Positions 1 through 6,026 of a DNA stretch of 11,287 nt are shown here, piece after piece. The notes under the pieces are model-generated. The model made no database searches. It was not told where the DNA came from and saw only the letters and a list, made by a program, of their open reading frames with translations. The position numbers and the translations under genes are program-made. Position 1 is the stretch's first letter. Every line of letters starts with the position of its first letter. Source of the stretch: Alphaproteobacteria bacterium (GTDB lineage Bacteria > Pseudomonadota > Alphaproteobacteria > Rhodospirillales > Rhodospirillaceae); contig JADGDA010000059.1 of assembly GCA_015228695.1 (NCBI GenBank), forward strand, positions 1 to 11,287, read 5' to 3'.

Positions 1-519
1 CATGCGGTTCGCAACACCGCCATTCTGATGATGACGTTTGGACTCGGGCTCAGGATCGGCGAGGTCGCCAGCCTTCGGGTGGGTGATGTTCTGGGCAACG
101 ACGGTGAATTGCGGGAGGTCTTCAACATCACCAAGGCTCGCTCGAAGACCAACCAAAACCGCGAGGTCTACCTGACCAACCCGAAAGTGCGGCGAGCGGT
201 AATGGCGTATCTGGACGAACGGCGGCGGCAAGGGGACACGCTCAGTCCCGGCTCGCACCTGTTCCAATCCCAGAAGGGCGGCGGATTCACGGCAAATTCG
301 TTGCAGCAGACCGTGAAGCGGCTCTTCAGAAAGGCAGGATTGCCTGACTCGGTAAAGAGCCATTCGGGCAGGAGGGGATTTGCCACGAAGCTGATCGCGT
401 CGGGTGTAGATATCAAATCCGTCTCGGTCCTCATGGGTCATGCCAACATCAGCCAGACCGCCCAATATGCCGAGGCGAACCCGCATACCCTTCGGCAGGT
501 CGCGGCGGGGGCGATCTGA
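1..519 (+). CDS. Tyrosine recombinase (phage-type integrase), C-terminal part
   Basis: The reading frame is open from the first base, so the gene starts upstream; 172 codons plus stop are visible. They cover most of the catalytic domain. Catalytic residues by codon number: Arg18 in GLRIGEV, a likely beta-hairpin Lys in the segment KTNQNREVYL, the H-x-x-R pair His121 and Arg124 (HSGRRGF), His147 in MGHANISQT, and the nucleophile Tyr156 in TAQYAE. All are present, so the enzyme looks active if the N-terminal DNA-binding part is intact. It cuts and rejoins DNA through a 3'-phosphotyrosine to integrate or excise an element. The stop overlaps the next start (ATGA at 518-521), suggesting translational coupling. 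The tRNA-Glu fragment at 2393-2414 is the natural candidate for its attachment site. Family assignment is firm; the subfamily cannot be given from this half. Confidence 0.93.
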   Translation, partial: HAVRNTAILMMTFGLGLRIGEVASLRVGDVLGNDGELREVFNITKARSKTNQNREVYLTNPKVRRAVMAYLDERRRQGDTLSPGSHLFQSQKGGGFTANSLQQTVKRLFRKAGLPDSVKSHSGRRGFATKLIASGVDIKSVSVLMGHANISQTAQYAEANPHTLRQVAAGAI

Positions 520-1121
520 TGAGCAAGCGTGTCGCCCTCTACCTCCGTCCGACGCCCGACCAGGGTATCGAGGAACAGCGTGCCACCTTGATTTCCGCGT
601 CGAGGCTCCTGGGGTGGACGGTGGTTGCCGAGTACCGCGACGACGAATTGACCGGCGACTCTCTTCGTCGGAGGTCGGGGTTCAATCGACTTCGTTGTGA
701 TATCGGTTCTGGCGATTTCGAGATGATCCTGGTGACCTCGTTGGACAAACTGGGCTCGATGCCCGATCTCGTGAAAATCATGGACGAAACCCGAAACCAT
801 GGTGTCGGCTTCTTCCTTCACGACGAAGGATTGGACGACTCCACCCTGGCCGGACGGGCTCATCTCGATCTGCTGTTCGAGGTGCTTCGGAACTTCCACC
901 GTTCGACGCTTCGGGAGAAGGCTCTCGTCGGTCATGAGCGGGCACGGGCAAACGGCGTTCGGATAGGGCGACCGAAGCTGGAGATGTCCAAGCTGGTTGC
1001 GGCAGAAGCTGCGTTGAAGGATGGATGTGGCGTGAGGGAGACCGCCCGTCGTGTCGGCGGCATCAGCCCGGCGTCGGTGCAAAGGTTGAAGAACGCGATG
1101 ATGGCCGAGGCGGCCCCATGA
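519..1121 (+). CDS. Serine-recombinase-like protein lacking the catalytic serine
   Basis: The 200-residue protein has the layout of a small resolvase: N-terminal catalytic fold (about 1-125), long connecting helix (STLREKALVGHERARANG, about 129-146), an IGRPK hinge and a C-terminal helix-turn-helix (about 157-190, GVRETARRVGGISPASVQRL). Family members normally read R-V-S-T-x-D-Q near residue 10; here it is R10-P-T-P-D-Q15, one residue shorter and without the nucleophilic serine. The usual LDRLGRS motif reads LDKLGSM (75-81), so two arginines that assist catalysis are also changed. It is therefore probably not a recombinase but a DNA-binding or directionality partner of the overlapping upstream integrase. 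Start at the ATG of the ATGA overlap. Similarity to resolvases is clear; loss of activity is inferred from the missing residues. Confidence 0.85.
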   Translation: MSKRVALYLRPTPDQGIEEQRATLISASRLLGWTVVAEYRDDELTGDSLRRRSGFNRLRCDIGSGDFEMILVTSLDKLGSMPDLVKIMDETRNHGVGFFLHDEGLDDSTLAGRAHLDLLFEVLRNFHRSTLREKALVGHERARANGVRIGRPKLEMSKLVAAEAALKDGCGVRETARRVGGISPASVQRLKNAMMAEAAP

Positions 1122-1300
1122 CGGCACCTGATGCCGACCGTGGTCCTGGCGACCACCTCGACCGATACCGAGACCATGGTCACGTCATGGTATGCTCGGG
1201 ATGCGGCTTCGTGGTGCGATCCAATGTCGAACTGGACGACCCGGAATGGAAAACCTGCCCCGTCTGTGAGTGGGAAATGCTCCCAGGCGGACGGGCATGA
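1118..1300 (+). CDS. Small zinc-ribbon protein
   Basis: This 60-residue protein starts at an ATG overlapping the stop of the resolvase-like gene (ATGA at 1118-1121). It has two CxxC knuckles, C26-S-G-C29 and C47-P-V-C50, separated by 17 residues, the spacing of a zinc ribbon or rubredoxin-like fold. The segment between them is acidic (ELDDPEWKT). Such small metal-binding proteins often bind DNA, RNA or a protein partner; the specific role is not known to me. Tight coupling to two recombinase-type genes suggests it belongs to the same module. The frame could be read further upstream, but that part lies inside the resolvase gene, so the overlap start is preferred. Confidence 0.7.
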   Translation: MTAPDADRGPGDHLDRYRDHGHVMVCSGCGFVVRSNVELDDPEWKTCPVCEWEMLPGGRA

Positions 1301-1454
1301 CCTGCCACCGCGCGGCTCCCTGAACGCGGACAATTTCAAGATCGAGGATTATCCCGACCTCTCCCCGGAAGAAGCCCTACGCCGATCTTTGGCGAGAGAG
1401 GTCGAGTTCATTGAGAGCATCGCATTCTGGGAGCGGCTTGGCAGGGTGCTGTGA
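1266..1454 (+). CDS. Small acidic hypothetical protein, start uncertain
   Basis: The last 40 residues look like real coding sequence: an acidic, amphipathic stretch (KIEDYPDLSPEEALRRSLAR) followed by EVEFIESIAFWERLGRVL, predicted helical. The 5' end is unclear. A GTG at 1266 gives 62 residues and overlaps the zinc-ribbon gene by 35 bases; an ATG at 1131 in the same frame would overlap that gene almost completely and gives a composition unlike a normal protein. No convincing ribosome binding site is seen at either. No domain is recognised. Position suggests it is the last gene of the integrase operon. It could be spurious. Confidence 0.4.
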   Translation: MSGKCSQADGHDLPPRGSLNADNFKIEDYPDLSPEEALRRSLAREVEFIESIAFWERLGRVL

Positions 1455-1474
1455 TCCCGAATTCGACGCCGCTG

Positions 1475-1503
1475 TTTTTCGATGCCGAATTCCATGATAG
1501 TAT
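1475..1503 (+). promoter_or_regulatory. Candidate promoter for the truncated fic gene, between short direct repeats
   Basis: An extended -10 element, TG-A-TAGTAT (1495-1503), lies 17 bases after a weak -35-like TTTTTC (1475-1480) and 30 bases before the ATG at 1534. The gap 1455-1533 also has two copies of CCGAATTC (1457-1464 and 1485-1492, 28 bases apart) and two of TTTTCGAT (1476-1483 and 1507-1514, 31 bases apart), which could be operator half-sites. Only sequence resemblance supports this. Confidence 0.3.
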
Positions 1504-1533
1504 GGTTTTCGATATCCGCAGCAGGATTTCGAC

Positions 1534-2298
1534 ATGAGTATCGTTTTTCAACGCCCATTCGCCTTCCAGGACGAAATCGTCCCCGAAGGATGCAGCCTTG
1601 TTGGCACGTCGGCCCTGGTCCAGGCTCTTGGCGTCGCGGCCCCGGTGCGACGGCCGTGCTGCGTCTCGGAGCGACATGTGGCGGGCAGCACCAGGACCGT
1701 CGGAAAATGGAAGTTTTTCGACAGGCGATACCGCCCGGAGGATACCCTTGCCGGACACCTGACTTTCGCCCTGAAGCACGAAGACGCCGATCTCCTGGTG
1801 TGGAAACGCATCTTCGATGTCCTTCCCGAAGCCGACATGGCGGCGTTCGTCATCGCCACGCCGGCCGGGATCGCCAACCGGAGGGCGTGGTTCTTCTACG
1901 AAACCCTGACCGGCAGGACTCTTGACATCGACGACGCCAAGGGCAGGACCGAGGCGGTGGATGCCCTGGACCCGTCCGCCTGCTTCACCGCCAAATCACG
2001 ATTGTCGAAGCGTCATCGGGTCCGCGACAATCTGCTCGGAACCGGGCGATTCTGTCCGGTGATTCGGCGGACTCCCGAACTGGAGGCGTTCGTCTCCGCG
2101 AAGCTGGGGGAAAAGGTCGGCGGGATCGTCGGTCGCACCGGCCGCCAACTCATCGCGAGGGCCGCCAGTTTTCTTCTGCTCGCCGACAGCCGAGCCAGCT
2201 TCGAAATTGAAGGCGAGCGGGCTCCCGTCTCCCGCCTCGAACGGTGGGGACGGGCGGTTCTCCAGGCAGGTAGACGTCCCCTTTCGGTAGCTGCTTGA
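1534..2298 (+). CDS. Truncated Fic-family protein (N-terminal region only)
   Basis: The 254 residues resemble the N-terminal half of a Fic-family protein of roughly 500 residues: the segment DTLAGHLTFALKHEDADL (69-86), the tract ANRRAWFFYETLTGRTLD (114-131), LDPSACF followed by SKRHRVRDNLLGTGRFCPVI (158-177), and the helix ARAASFLLLADSR. Fic enzymes usually transfer AMP to a target protein using HPFx(D/E)GNGRxxR. That core is absent, because the frame stops shortly after QAGRRPLS where the protein should continue. What remains includes S222-FEI-E226-G227, which fits the Fic inhibitory motif (S/T)xxxE(G/N). The ATG at 1534 has AGGA seven bases upstream. The product is either an inert remnant or a free inhibitory domain. 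Family recognition is from memory of related sequences. Confidence 0.72.
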   Translation: MSIVFQRPFAFQDEIVPEGCSLVGTSALVQALGVAAPVRRPCCVSERHVAGSTRTVGKWKFFDRRYRPEDTLAGHLTFALKHEDADLLVWKRIFDVLPEADMAAFVIATPAGIANRRAWFFYETLTGRTLDIDDAKGRTEAVDALDPSACFTAKSRLSKRHRVRDNLLGTGRFCPVIRRTPELEAFVSAKLGEKVGGIVGRTGRQLIARAASFLLLADSRASFEIEGERAPVSRLERWGRAVLQAGRRPLSVAA

Positions 2299-2301
2299 CG
2301 G

Positions 2302-2334
2302 GGTGGCACAAAAAAGACAAAAAGGTGGCACAAA
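2302..2334 (+). repeat. Two 11-base direct repeats, 22-base period
   Basis: GGTGGCACAAA occurs at 2302-2312 and again at 2324-2334, exactly 22 bases apart (about two helical turns), with an A-rich spacer. They lie just after the truncated fic gene and about 60 bases left of the tRNA-Glu fragment. They could be arm-type or excisionase sites of the integrase, or the end of a lost insertion sequence; IS21-like elements carry repeated terminal motifs of this kind. Neither reading can be decided here. Confidence 0.6.
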
Positions 2335-2392
2335 GATAAGCGGGAGAGCGTATGTAAGTCATTGTTTTTGCATGTGTTTATATTGGTATCGG

Positions 2393-2414
2393 TCGAATCC
2401 CCTAGGGGACGCCA
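2393..2414 (+). repeat. tRNA-Glu 3'-end duplicate, candidate attR
   Basis: The 22 bases match the end of bacterial tRNA-Glu from the T-loop to CCA: TCGAAT, then CCCCT, then AGGGGACGCCA. In a real tRNA-Glu the T-stem strand just upstream would be GGGGT; here the preceding bases are TATCGG and do not pair, so this is a fragment and not a tRNA gene. It contains the palindrome CCCCTAGGGG. Such duplicates of a tRNA 3' end are the usual trace of tyrosine-recombinase integration. Orientation places the element to the left. Confidence 0.8.
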
Positions 2415-2604
2415 AACTTACCAGACAAACTGGCTCTACCGCAAGACGCGGCCTTGGATATCCCAAGGTTCCGCGCGGATTTACATGGTATTGGTGCTGA
2501 CACGCACATGCTGGAAATGGGCTGAATTCTCTCTGTAAGAGTCTGAAACCAGCGGAACCGTTGCTTGGAAGTCAGGGCTGTTCCGCTCTGCCCCCCTGCC
2601 TCCG
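2415..2604. other. Non-coding stretch between attR and gluQ
   Basis: The non-coding DNA between the fic stop (2298) and the gluQ stop is 306 bases; this part would be the original chromosomal sequence following tRNA-Glu. It holds the hairpin listed separately and a looser inverted repeat, AGCGGAAC (2551-2558) with GTTCCGCT (2580-2587), 21-base loop, just beyond the gluQ stop. No T-tract follows on either strand, so no intrinsic terminator is called. No credible ORF is seen. Confidence 0.5.
2447..2475. repeat. GC-rich hairpin downstream of the tRNA-Glu fragment
   Basis: CGCGG-CCTTGG (2447-2457), loop ATATC (2458-2462), then CCAAGG (2463-2468), a TT bulge and CCGCG (2471-2475): an 11-bp stem. 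It begins 33 bases after the CCA of the tRNA fragment. In the uninterrupted chromosome it could end or protect the tRNA-Glu transcript, but no U-tract follows. It could also be a small dispersed palindrome. Confidence 0.55.
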
Positions 2605-3462
2605 TCATCCCGGTCCTGAAAAACCGAGACGTCGCCGGATGTCCTCCGGGGTTGCTCCGCCCTCGCGCAGGGAGCGGAGGGTGGGGGCGTGGGTTCGTTT
2701 GGCCAGGCGTTGCCCATCCTCGCCGGCGATCAACGGGTGGTGGTGGTACTCGGGAGTGTCGAGGCCGAGCAGGGCCTGCAACAGCCGGTGGACGTGGGTG
2801 GAGGGGAACAGGTCCTCGCCCCGGCAGACCAGGGTCACTCCCTGTAAATGGTCGTCCACGGACACCGCGAGGTGGTAGCTGGCCGGGGTGTCCTTGCGCG
2901 CCAGAACGACGTCGCCGAAGATGTGGGGTGCGGCCTCCACGGTTCCCCTGCCCCGGTCGGTCCACGACAGCGGCCCGGTCGCGGCAATCGCCCGCCGGAT
3001 GTCGAGGCGAAGGGCGAACGGATCCCCCTCCTCCAGGCGCCGTCTCCGCCGCTCCCCGCTCAGATGCCGGCAGGTGCCGGGATAGAGCGGCCCGTCCGGA
3101 CCATGGGGGGCCGATCCCATCCCGGCGATTTCCGCCAGAATCTCCTTGCGGGTGCAAAAGCACGGATAGATCAGGTCGCGGGCCGCGAGACGCCCGATCG
3201 CCTCCCGGTAATCGTCCATGTGCTCCGACTGACGGCGCGGGGGCCGTTCCCACTCCAGCCCCAGCCAAGCGAGGTCCTCCATCAGCGCGGTCTCGAATTC
3301 GGGCCGGCAGCGCCCCCTGTCGATATCCTCGATCCGCAGCAGAAACCGCCCGTTCGAACGGACGGCGGCGGACGCGAACAGGGCCGAGTACGCGTGGCCA
3401 AGGTGGAGGAGGCCGGTGGGACTGGGCGCAAAGCGGGTCACGAGGGGCGTCGGAAAACTCAT
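2605..3462 (-). CDS. gluQ: Glutamyl-Q tRNA(Asp) synthetase
   Basis: GluQ-RS activates glutamate with ATP and transfers it to the queuosine base at the wobble position of tRNA-Asp, not to a tRNA 3' end; it acts in the cytosol. The 285-residue protein is a GluRS catalytic core without the anticodon-binding domain, matching the family's length. Visible: FAPSPTGLLHLGHAYSAL (11-28) with the HIGH-like HLGH (20-23); zinc site residues C101-F-C103 and, in YPGTC, Tyr127 and Cys131; the GEDLFPSTHVHRLLQALLG region (215-233); and a KMSKS-like QRLAKR (251-256). The ATG at 3462 is favoured because only a few residues precede the conserved core. It has no clear ribosome binding site. The gene is monocistronic as far as can be seen and diverges from the dikinase-like gene. 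Confidence in function is high. Confidence 0.95.
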   Translation of the reverse strand: MSFPTPLVTRFAPSPTGLLHLGHAYSALFASAAVRSNGRFLLRIEDIDRGRCRPEFETALMEDLAWLGLEWERPPRRQSEHMDDYREAIGRLAARDLIYPCFCTRKEILAEIAGMGSAPHGPDGPLYPGTCRHLSGERRRRRLEEGDPFALRLDIRRAIAATGPLSWTDRGRGTVEAAPHIFGDVVLARKDTPASYHLAVSVDDHLQGVTLVCRGEDLFPSTHVHRLLQALLGLDTPEYHHHPLIAGEDGQRLAKRTHAPTLRSLREGGATPEDIRRRLGFSGPG

Positions 3463-3468
3463 GCCCCG

Positions 3469-3507
3469 ATGATAGCGCCGCCGGAATTCCGGGCAACCGG
3501 TTTGCCC
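3469..3507 (-). promoter_or_regulatory. Candidate gluQ promoter and nested palindromes
   Basis: On the minus strand TTGCCC, a 16-base spacer and TATCAT (5 of 6 matches to the -10 consensus; plus-strand 3469-3474) end six bases before the gluQ ATG, so transcription from it would start at or near the start codon. The same stretch holds the 12-base perfect palindrome CCGGAATTCCGG (3481-3492) and the inverted repeat GGGCAA/TTGCCC (3491-3496, 3502-3507), which could be operator-like. Sequence resemblance only. Confidence 0.25.
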
Positions 3508-3568
3508 CGTTCCCGTTTCAAAACCGATTGCCGCGCGGGGGCCGGAGGTTTAGCGTGCCCCGGTCGCT

Positions 3569-3625
3569 GTATTACTGGTCCTGAAAATCTTCGCGGCTTG
3601 CGAAGATTTTCAGGACCAGTAATAC
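3569..3625. repeat. Perfect 26-bp inverted repeat, 5-base loop
   Basis: The left arm (3569-3594, beginning GTATTACTGGTCCTG) and right arm (3600-3625, ending CAGGACCAGTAATAC) are exact reverse complements around the loop GGCTT (3595-3599). The core AAAATCTTCGC/GCGAAGATTTT has an A-tract before and a T-tract within the stem, as in bidirectional terminators, but no free T-tract follows. It lies between two divergent genes, so it is not at a gene end. It may be a dispersed palindromic element, or a strong structure in the leader of the dikinase-like mRNA. Confidence 0.9.
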
Positions 3626-3638
3626 GAATCAATGGGTT

Positions 3639-3653
3639 GCGGCCTATGGCCGC
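3639..3653 (+). repeat. Small leader hairpin before the dikinase-like gene
   Basis: GCGGCC, loop TAT, GGCCGC: a perfect 6-bp stem 24 bases before the AGGAGG ribosome binding site of the dikinase-like gene. It could shape the leader mRNA, but it is short and GC-rich sequence makes such stems common. Confidence 0.4.
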
Positions 3654-3677
3654 GATGTGGGAACCGGGCGCGGGCAG

Positions 3678-3683
3678 AGGAGG
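3678..3683 (+). promoter_or_regulatory. Strong ribosome binding site fixing the dikinase-like start
   Basis: A consensus AGGAGG lies nine bases before the ATG at 3693. It decides that start over an in-frame GTG at 3657, which has no such site and would add 12 unconserved residues. Confidence 0.85.
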
Positions 3684-3692
3684 TGGACCTTC

Positions 3693-6026
3693 ATGGACGG
3701 GATGACGCCAGACCGGCAACTCGTGTTTTTGCTCGACGAATCGCCTGAGACCTGCACCCCGCAGATCCGTGGAGGCAAGGGGGCCGGTCTCGGCGTTCTT
3801 TCCCGCCTGGGGCTGCCGGTGCCTCCGGGGCTTTGCGTCGCCACCCTGGTCTCGCGCCATGCCATGGTCCACGCGGGGGAACTGCCCGAGGGGCTGACCG
3901 CCCAGTTGCGCGCGGCCATGGGCCGGGTCGAGGAGCGGACCGGCAAGCGGTTCGGCGACCCGGAAAACCCGCTGCTGGTTTCGGTGCGCTCCGGGGCCGA
4001 GGTGTCCATGCCGGGAATGATGGACACCATCCTCAATCTGGGCATCAACGACGCCATCGCCGAGGGCATCGCCCGGAACCGGGGGGGGCGATTCGCCTAC
4101 GACTGTTACCGCCGCTTCCTCACCATGTACGGCAGTATCGTCTGCAAGGTCGAGGCGCGTCTGTTCGAGGGCGCTCCTTCCACCTCCGACACCTGCCGCC
4201 GCTTCCGGGAACTGATCGCCAAGACCACCGGAACCCCCGTCCCCGAGGACCCCTGGGAGCAGTTGGACCGGGCCGTGCGGGCGGTGATCGAGTCCTGGAG
4301 AAACCCGCGCGCCGTCACCTACCGCCGGATCAACGGCATCACGGACACCCTGGGCACCGCCATCACCATTCAGGAAATGGTGTACGGCAACCTGGACGAC
4401 CGCTCCTGCTCGGGCGTGGTTTTCAGCCGCAACGTCGCCACCGGCGCGCCGGGACTGTACGGCGAGTTCCTGCCCTGCGCCCAGGGAGAGGACGTGGTGG
4501 CGGGAACCCACAGCCCCCTGCCCATCTCCGCCATGGAACAATGGAACGGCGCCGTCTACCGCCAGCTCCGGGAAAGCGTCGAGTTGCTGGAGCGCCACTA
4601 CAAAGCCATCGTGGACGTCGAGTTCACGGTGGAGGACGACGTTCTCCACCTGTTGCAGTGCCGCGCCGCCCAGACCTCCCCGGAAGCCACCGCCACCTTC
4701 GCCGTCCATGAGGTTTGCAGGAAGCGGATGACCCGCGACCGCGCCGTCGCCCTGCTCAGTCCCAAACAGAGCGATCTTCTGGCGGGCCGCGCCAGCCTGC
4801 TCGAAAGCGCCGTGGAGGAGGCCGTGGCTTCCGGGCGGACGGCAATGGGGCAGCCCGCCTCTCCCGGCGTCGCCGTCGGCATCGCGGCGCTCACTCCGAC
4901 CCGCGCCGAGGAGTTGGCCCGCCAGGGCGAACGGGTCATTCTGGTCCGCCGCGACACCGATCCCGATGATCTTTCGGGCATGGTGGTGGCCAAGGGAATC
5001 CTTACGGCCACCGGCGGAACCACCTGCCACGCGGCGGTGGTGGCCCGCGACCTGGGGGTTCCCGCCGTGGTCGGGATGTCGTGCCGGCTGGAATCCCTGG
5101 CCGTGTTCGAGGCCATCCGCGAGGGCGACTACGTCTCGCTGGACGGCGCCACCGGGCTGGTGGCGCTGGACAGACTGCCGATCCGCCAGCCGGAGATGAC
5201 CCGCGAGCTTCGCCTGTTCCATTGGTGGGCGAACCGGAAACGGCACCGGGACCGCAAGCCGAAGCTCGATTCGAAGTGGGCGCAAAGCGTCTACGGAGCC
5301 AACCGCATCCTGTGCGACGTCTACCTCAGCGACGCCATGGCCTCGGCCTCGGCCTCGTCTCCGCTCGGCGTCGAGGCCAATGACCTTCGCATCGAGGTCC
5401 ACCACAGCGCCGCCAAGATTTTCGCCGTCTATCTGACCCTGGCGGTGGCGGTGGAACTGAACCAGTCCAGCGCCTATGGGGCAAGCCTGCACAGGGCGCC
5501 GGAGGCGGCGGAAAAACTGTTTTCCGAATACCGGGCTTTTCTGGGCTCGACCCAGGCGCTCCAGTTCCTCTCCCGCCTGGAGGCCATGCCGAGGGAAAAG
5601 CAGATCGAGTTTTTCGCCCTGTCGTCCGAGGTCTTCAGCCGGGGTTACTTCGAACCCGGATTCGGCGGCAGGCCGTGGGGAGTGATTTCCGAAACCGTCC
5701 AGCACTTCCTCGAAGGCCAGATGAGCCACACCATCCTGGTCGACCACGTCTTCGACCTTCAGCACCACGGACGCAAGATGTTCGACAAGCATCCCATGCT
5801 GTGCAACCCCCTCACCAACGAGGAGTTGCTGCAAAAACAGTTGAGCAACAAGCGGAACGCGACCACCATCGAGGACCTCTACGCGACCGTTTGCGTTCCC
5901 GCCGTCGGCCTGGGAGCGGAATTCGGCCCGTCGGAGGCCGTGTCCGCGTTTTGGGAGAAGGGACGGGCCGCCGGTCTGTGGCGCGGCCCCGAGACCGCCG
6001 GTTCCGGGGGGGGAGACGCCCGATGA
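3693..6026 (+). CDS. PPDK-like dikinase (ATP-grasp and phosphohistidine domains) with unrecognised C-terminal domain
   Basis: The 777-residue protein begins like pyruvate phosphate dikinase. The ATP-grasp part (about 1-330) shows GGKGAGL with Lys29, SVRSGAEVSMPGMMDT with Arg99, DCYRRFLTMYG (137-147), AITIQEMVYG (223-232), GVVFSRN (241-247), LYGEFLPCAQGEDVV (255-269) and VDVEFTVEDDVLHLLQCRAAQ (ending near 327). The swivelling phosphohistidine domain (about 385-497) has GQPASPGVAVG and ATGGTTCHAAVVARDLG with the acceptor His446. So transfer of phosphate from ATP to His446 looks intact. PPDK then needs a PEP/pyruvate-binding barrel of about 340 residues; here about 275 residues of different sequence follow (from about 500), rich in His, Trp and aromatic residues (FHWWANRKRH, VDHVFDLQHHGRKMFDKHP). 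I recognise no family there. It may carry a different phosphate acceptor, as rifampin phosphotransferase does. It shares an ATGA overlap with the phosphatase gene. PEP synthesis is unlikely. Confidence 0.85.
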   Translation: MDGMTPDRQLVFLLDESPETCTPQIRGGKGAGLGVLSRLGLPVPPGLCVATLVSRHAMVHAGELPEGLTAQLRAAMGRVEERTGKRFGDPENPLLVSVRSGAEVSMPGMMDTILNLGINDAIAEGIARNRGGRFAYDCYRRFLTMYGSIVCKVEARLFEGAPSTSDTCRRFRELIAKTTGTPVPEDPWEQLDRAVRAVIESWRNPRAVTYRRINGITDTLGTAITIQEMVYGNLDDRSCSGVVFSRNVATGAPGLYGEFLPCAQGEDVVAGTHSPLPISAMEQWNGAVYRQLRESVELLERHYKAIVDVEFTVEDDVLHLLQCRAAQTSPEATATFAVHEVCRKRMTRDRAVALLSPKQSDLLAGRASLLESAVEEAVASGRTAMGQPASPGVAVGIAALTPTRAEELARQGERVILVRRDTDPDDLSGMVVAKGILTATGGTTCHAAVVARDLGVPAVVGMSCRLESLAVFEAIREGDYVSLDGATGLVALDRLPIRQPEMTRELRLFHWWANRKRHRDRKPKLDSKWAQSVYGANRILCDVYLSDAMASASASSPLGVEANDLRIEVHHSAAKIFAVYLTLAVAVELNQSSAYGASLHRAPEAAEKLFSEYRAFLGSTQALQFLSRLEAMPREKQIEFFALSSEVFSRGYFEPGFGGRPWGVISETVQHFLEGQMSHTILVDHVFDLQHHGRKMFDKHPMLCNPLTNEELLQKQLSNKRNATTIEDLYATVCVPAVGLGAEFGPSEAVSAFWEKGRAAGLWRGPETAGSGGGDAR

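Larger units (their letters stand above)
1..2414. mobile_element. Right end of an integrated element in tRNA-Glu
   Basis: The stretch carries a tyrosine recombinase gene, a degenerate resolvase-like gene, small accessory ORFs and a truncated fic gene, and ends at a 22-base duplicate of the tRNA-Glu 3' end. Reading direction and position fit attR of an element that entered the 3' part of a tRNA-Glu gene; the intact tRNA would then be at the far left end, outside the window. Codon third positions are visibly less G/C-biased than in the genes right of 2600, and 2305-2395 is AT-rich. The left limit is unknown. Seen: genes and tRNA fragment. Inferred: that all of 1-2414 is one element and that this integrase made the insertion. 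Confidence 0.65.

Noticed and set aside
2330..2414. A complete tRNA-Glu gene ending at 2414
   Set aside because: Upstream bases do not form the T-stem, anticodon stem or 5' acceptor strand; only the 3' end is present.
2612..2622. GGTCCTGAAAA shared by the gluQ 3' end and the arm of the 57-base palindrome (3577-3587)
   Set aside because: An 11-base match between two sites in a window of this size is expected by chance fairly often, and it falls in normal gluQ codons.
2565..3584. Long plus-strand frames opposite gluQ
   Set aside because: Arg/Pro/Gly-rich translations, no domains, and gluQ on the minus strand has all family motifs.
3459..5834. Very long antisense frame opposite the dikinase-like gene
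   Set aside because: It mirrors a gene with clear motifs; GC-rich codons suppress stops on the opposite strand. The translation is Gly/His/Gln-rich with no recognisable domain.
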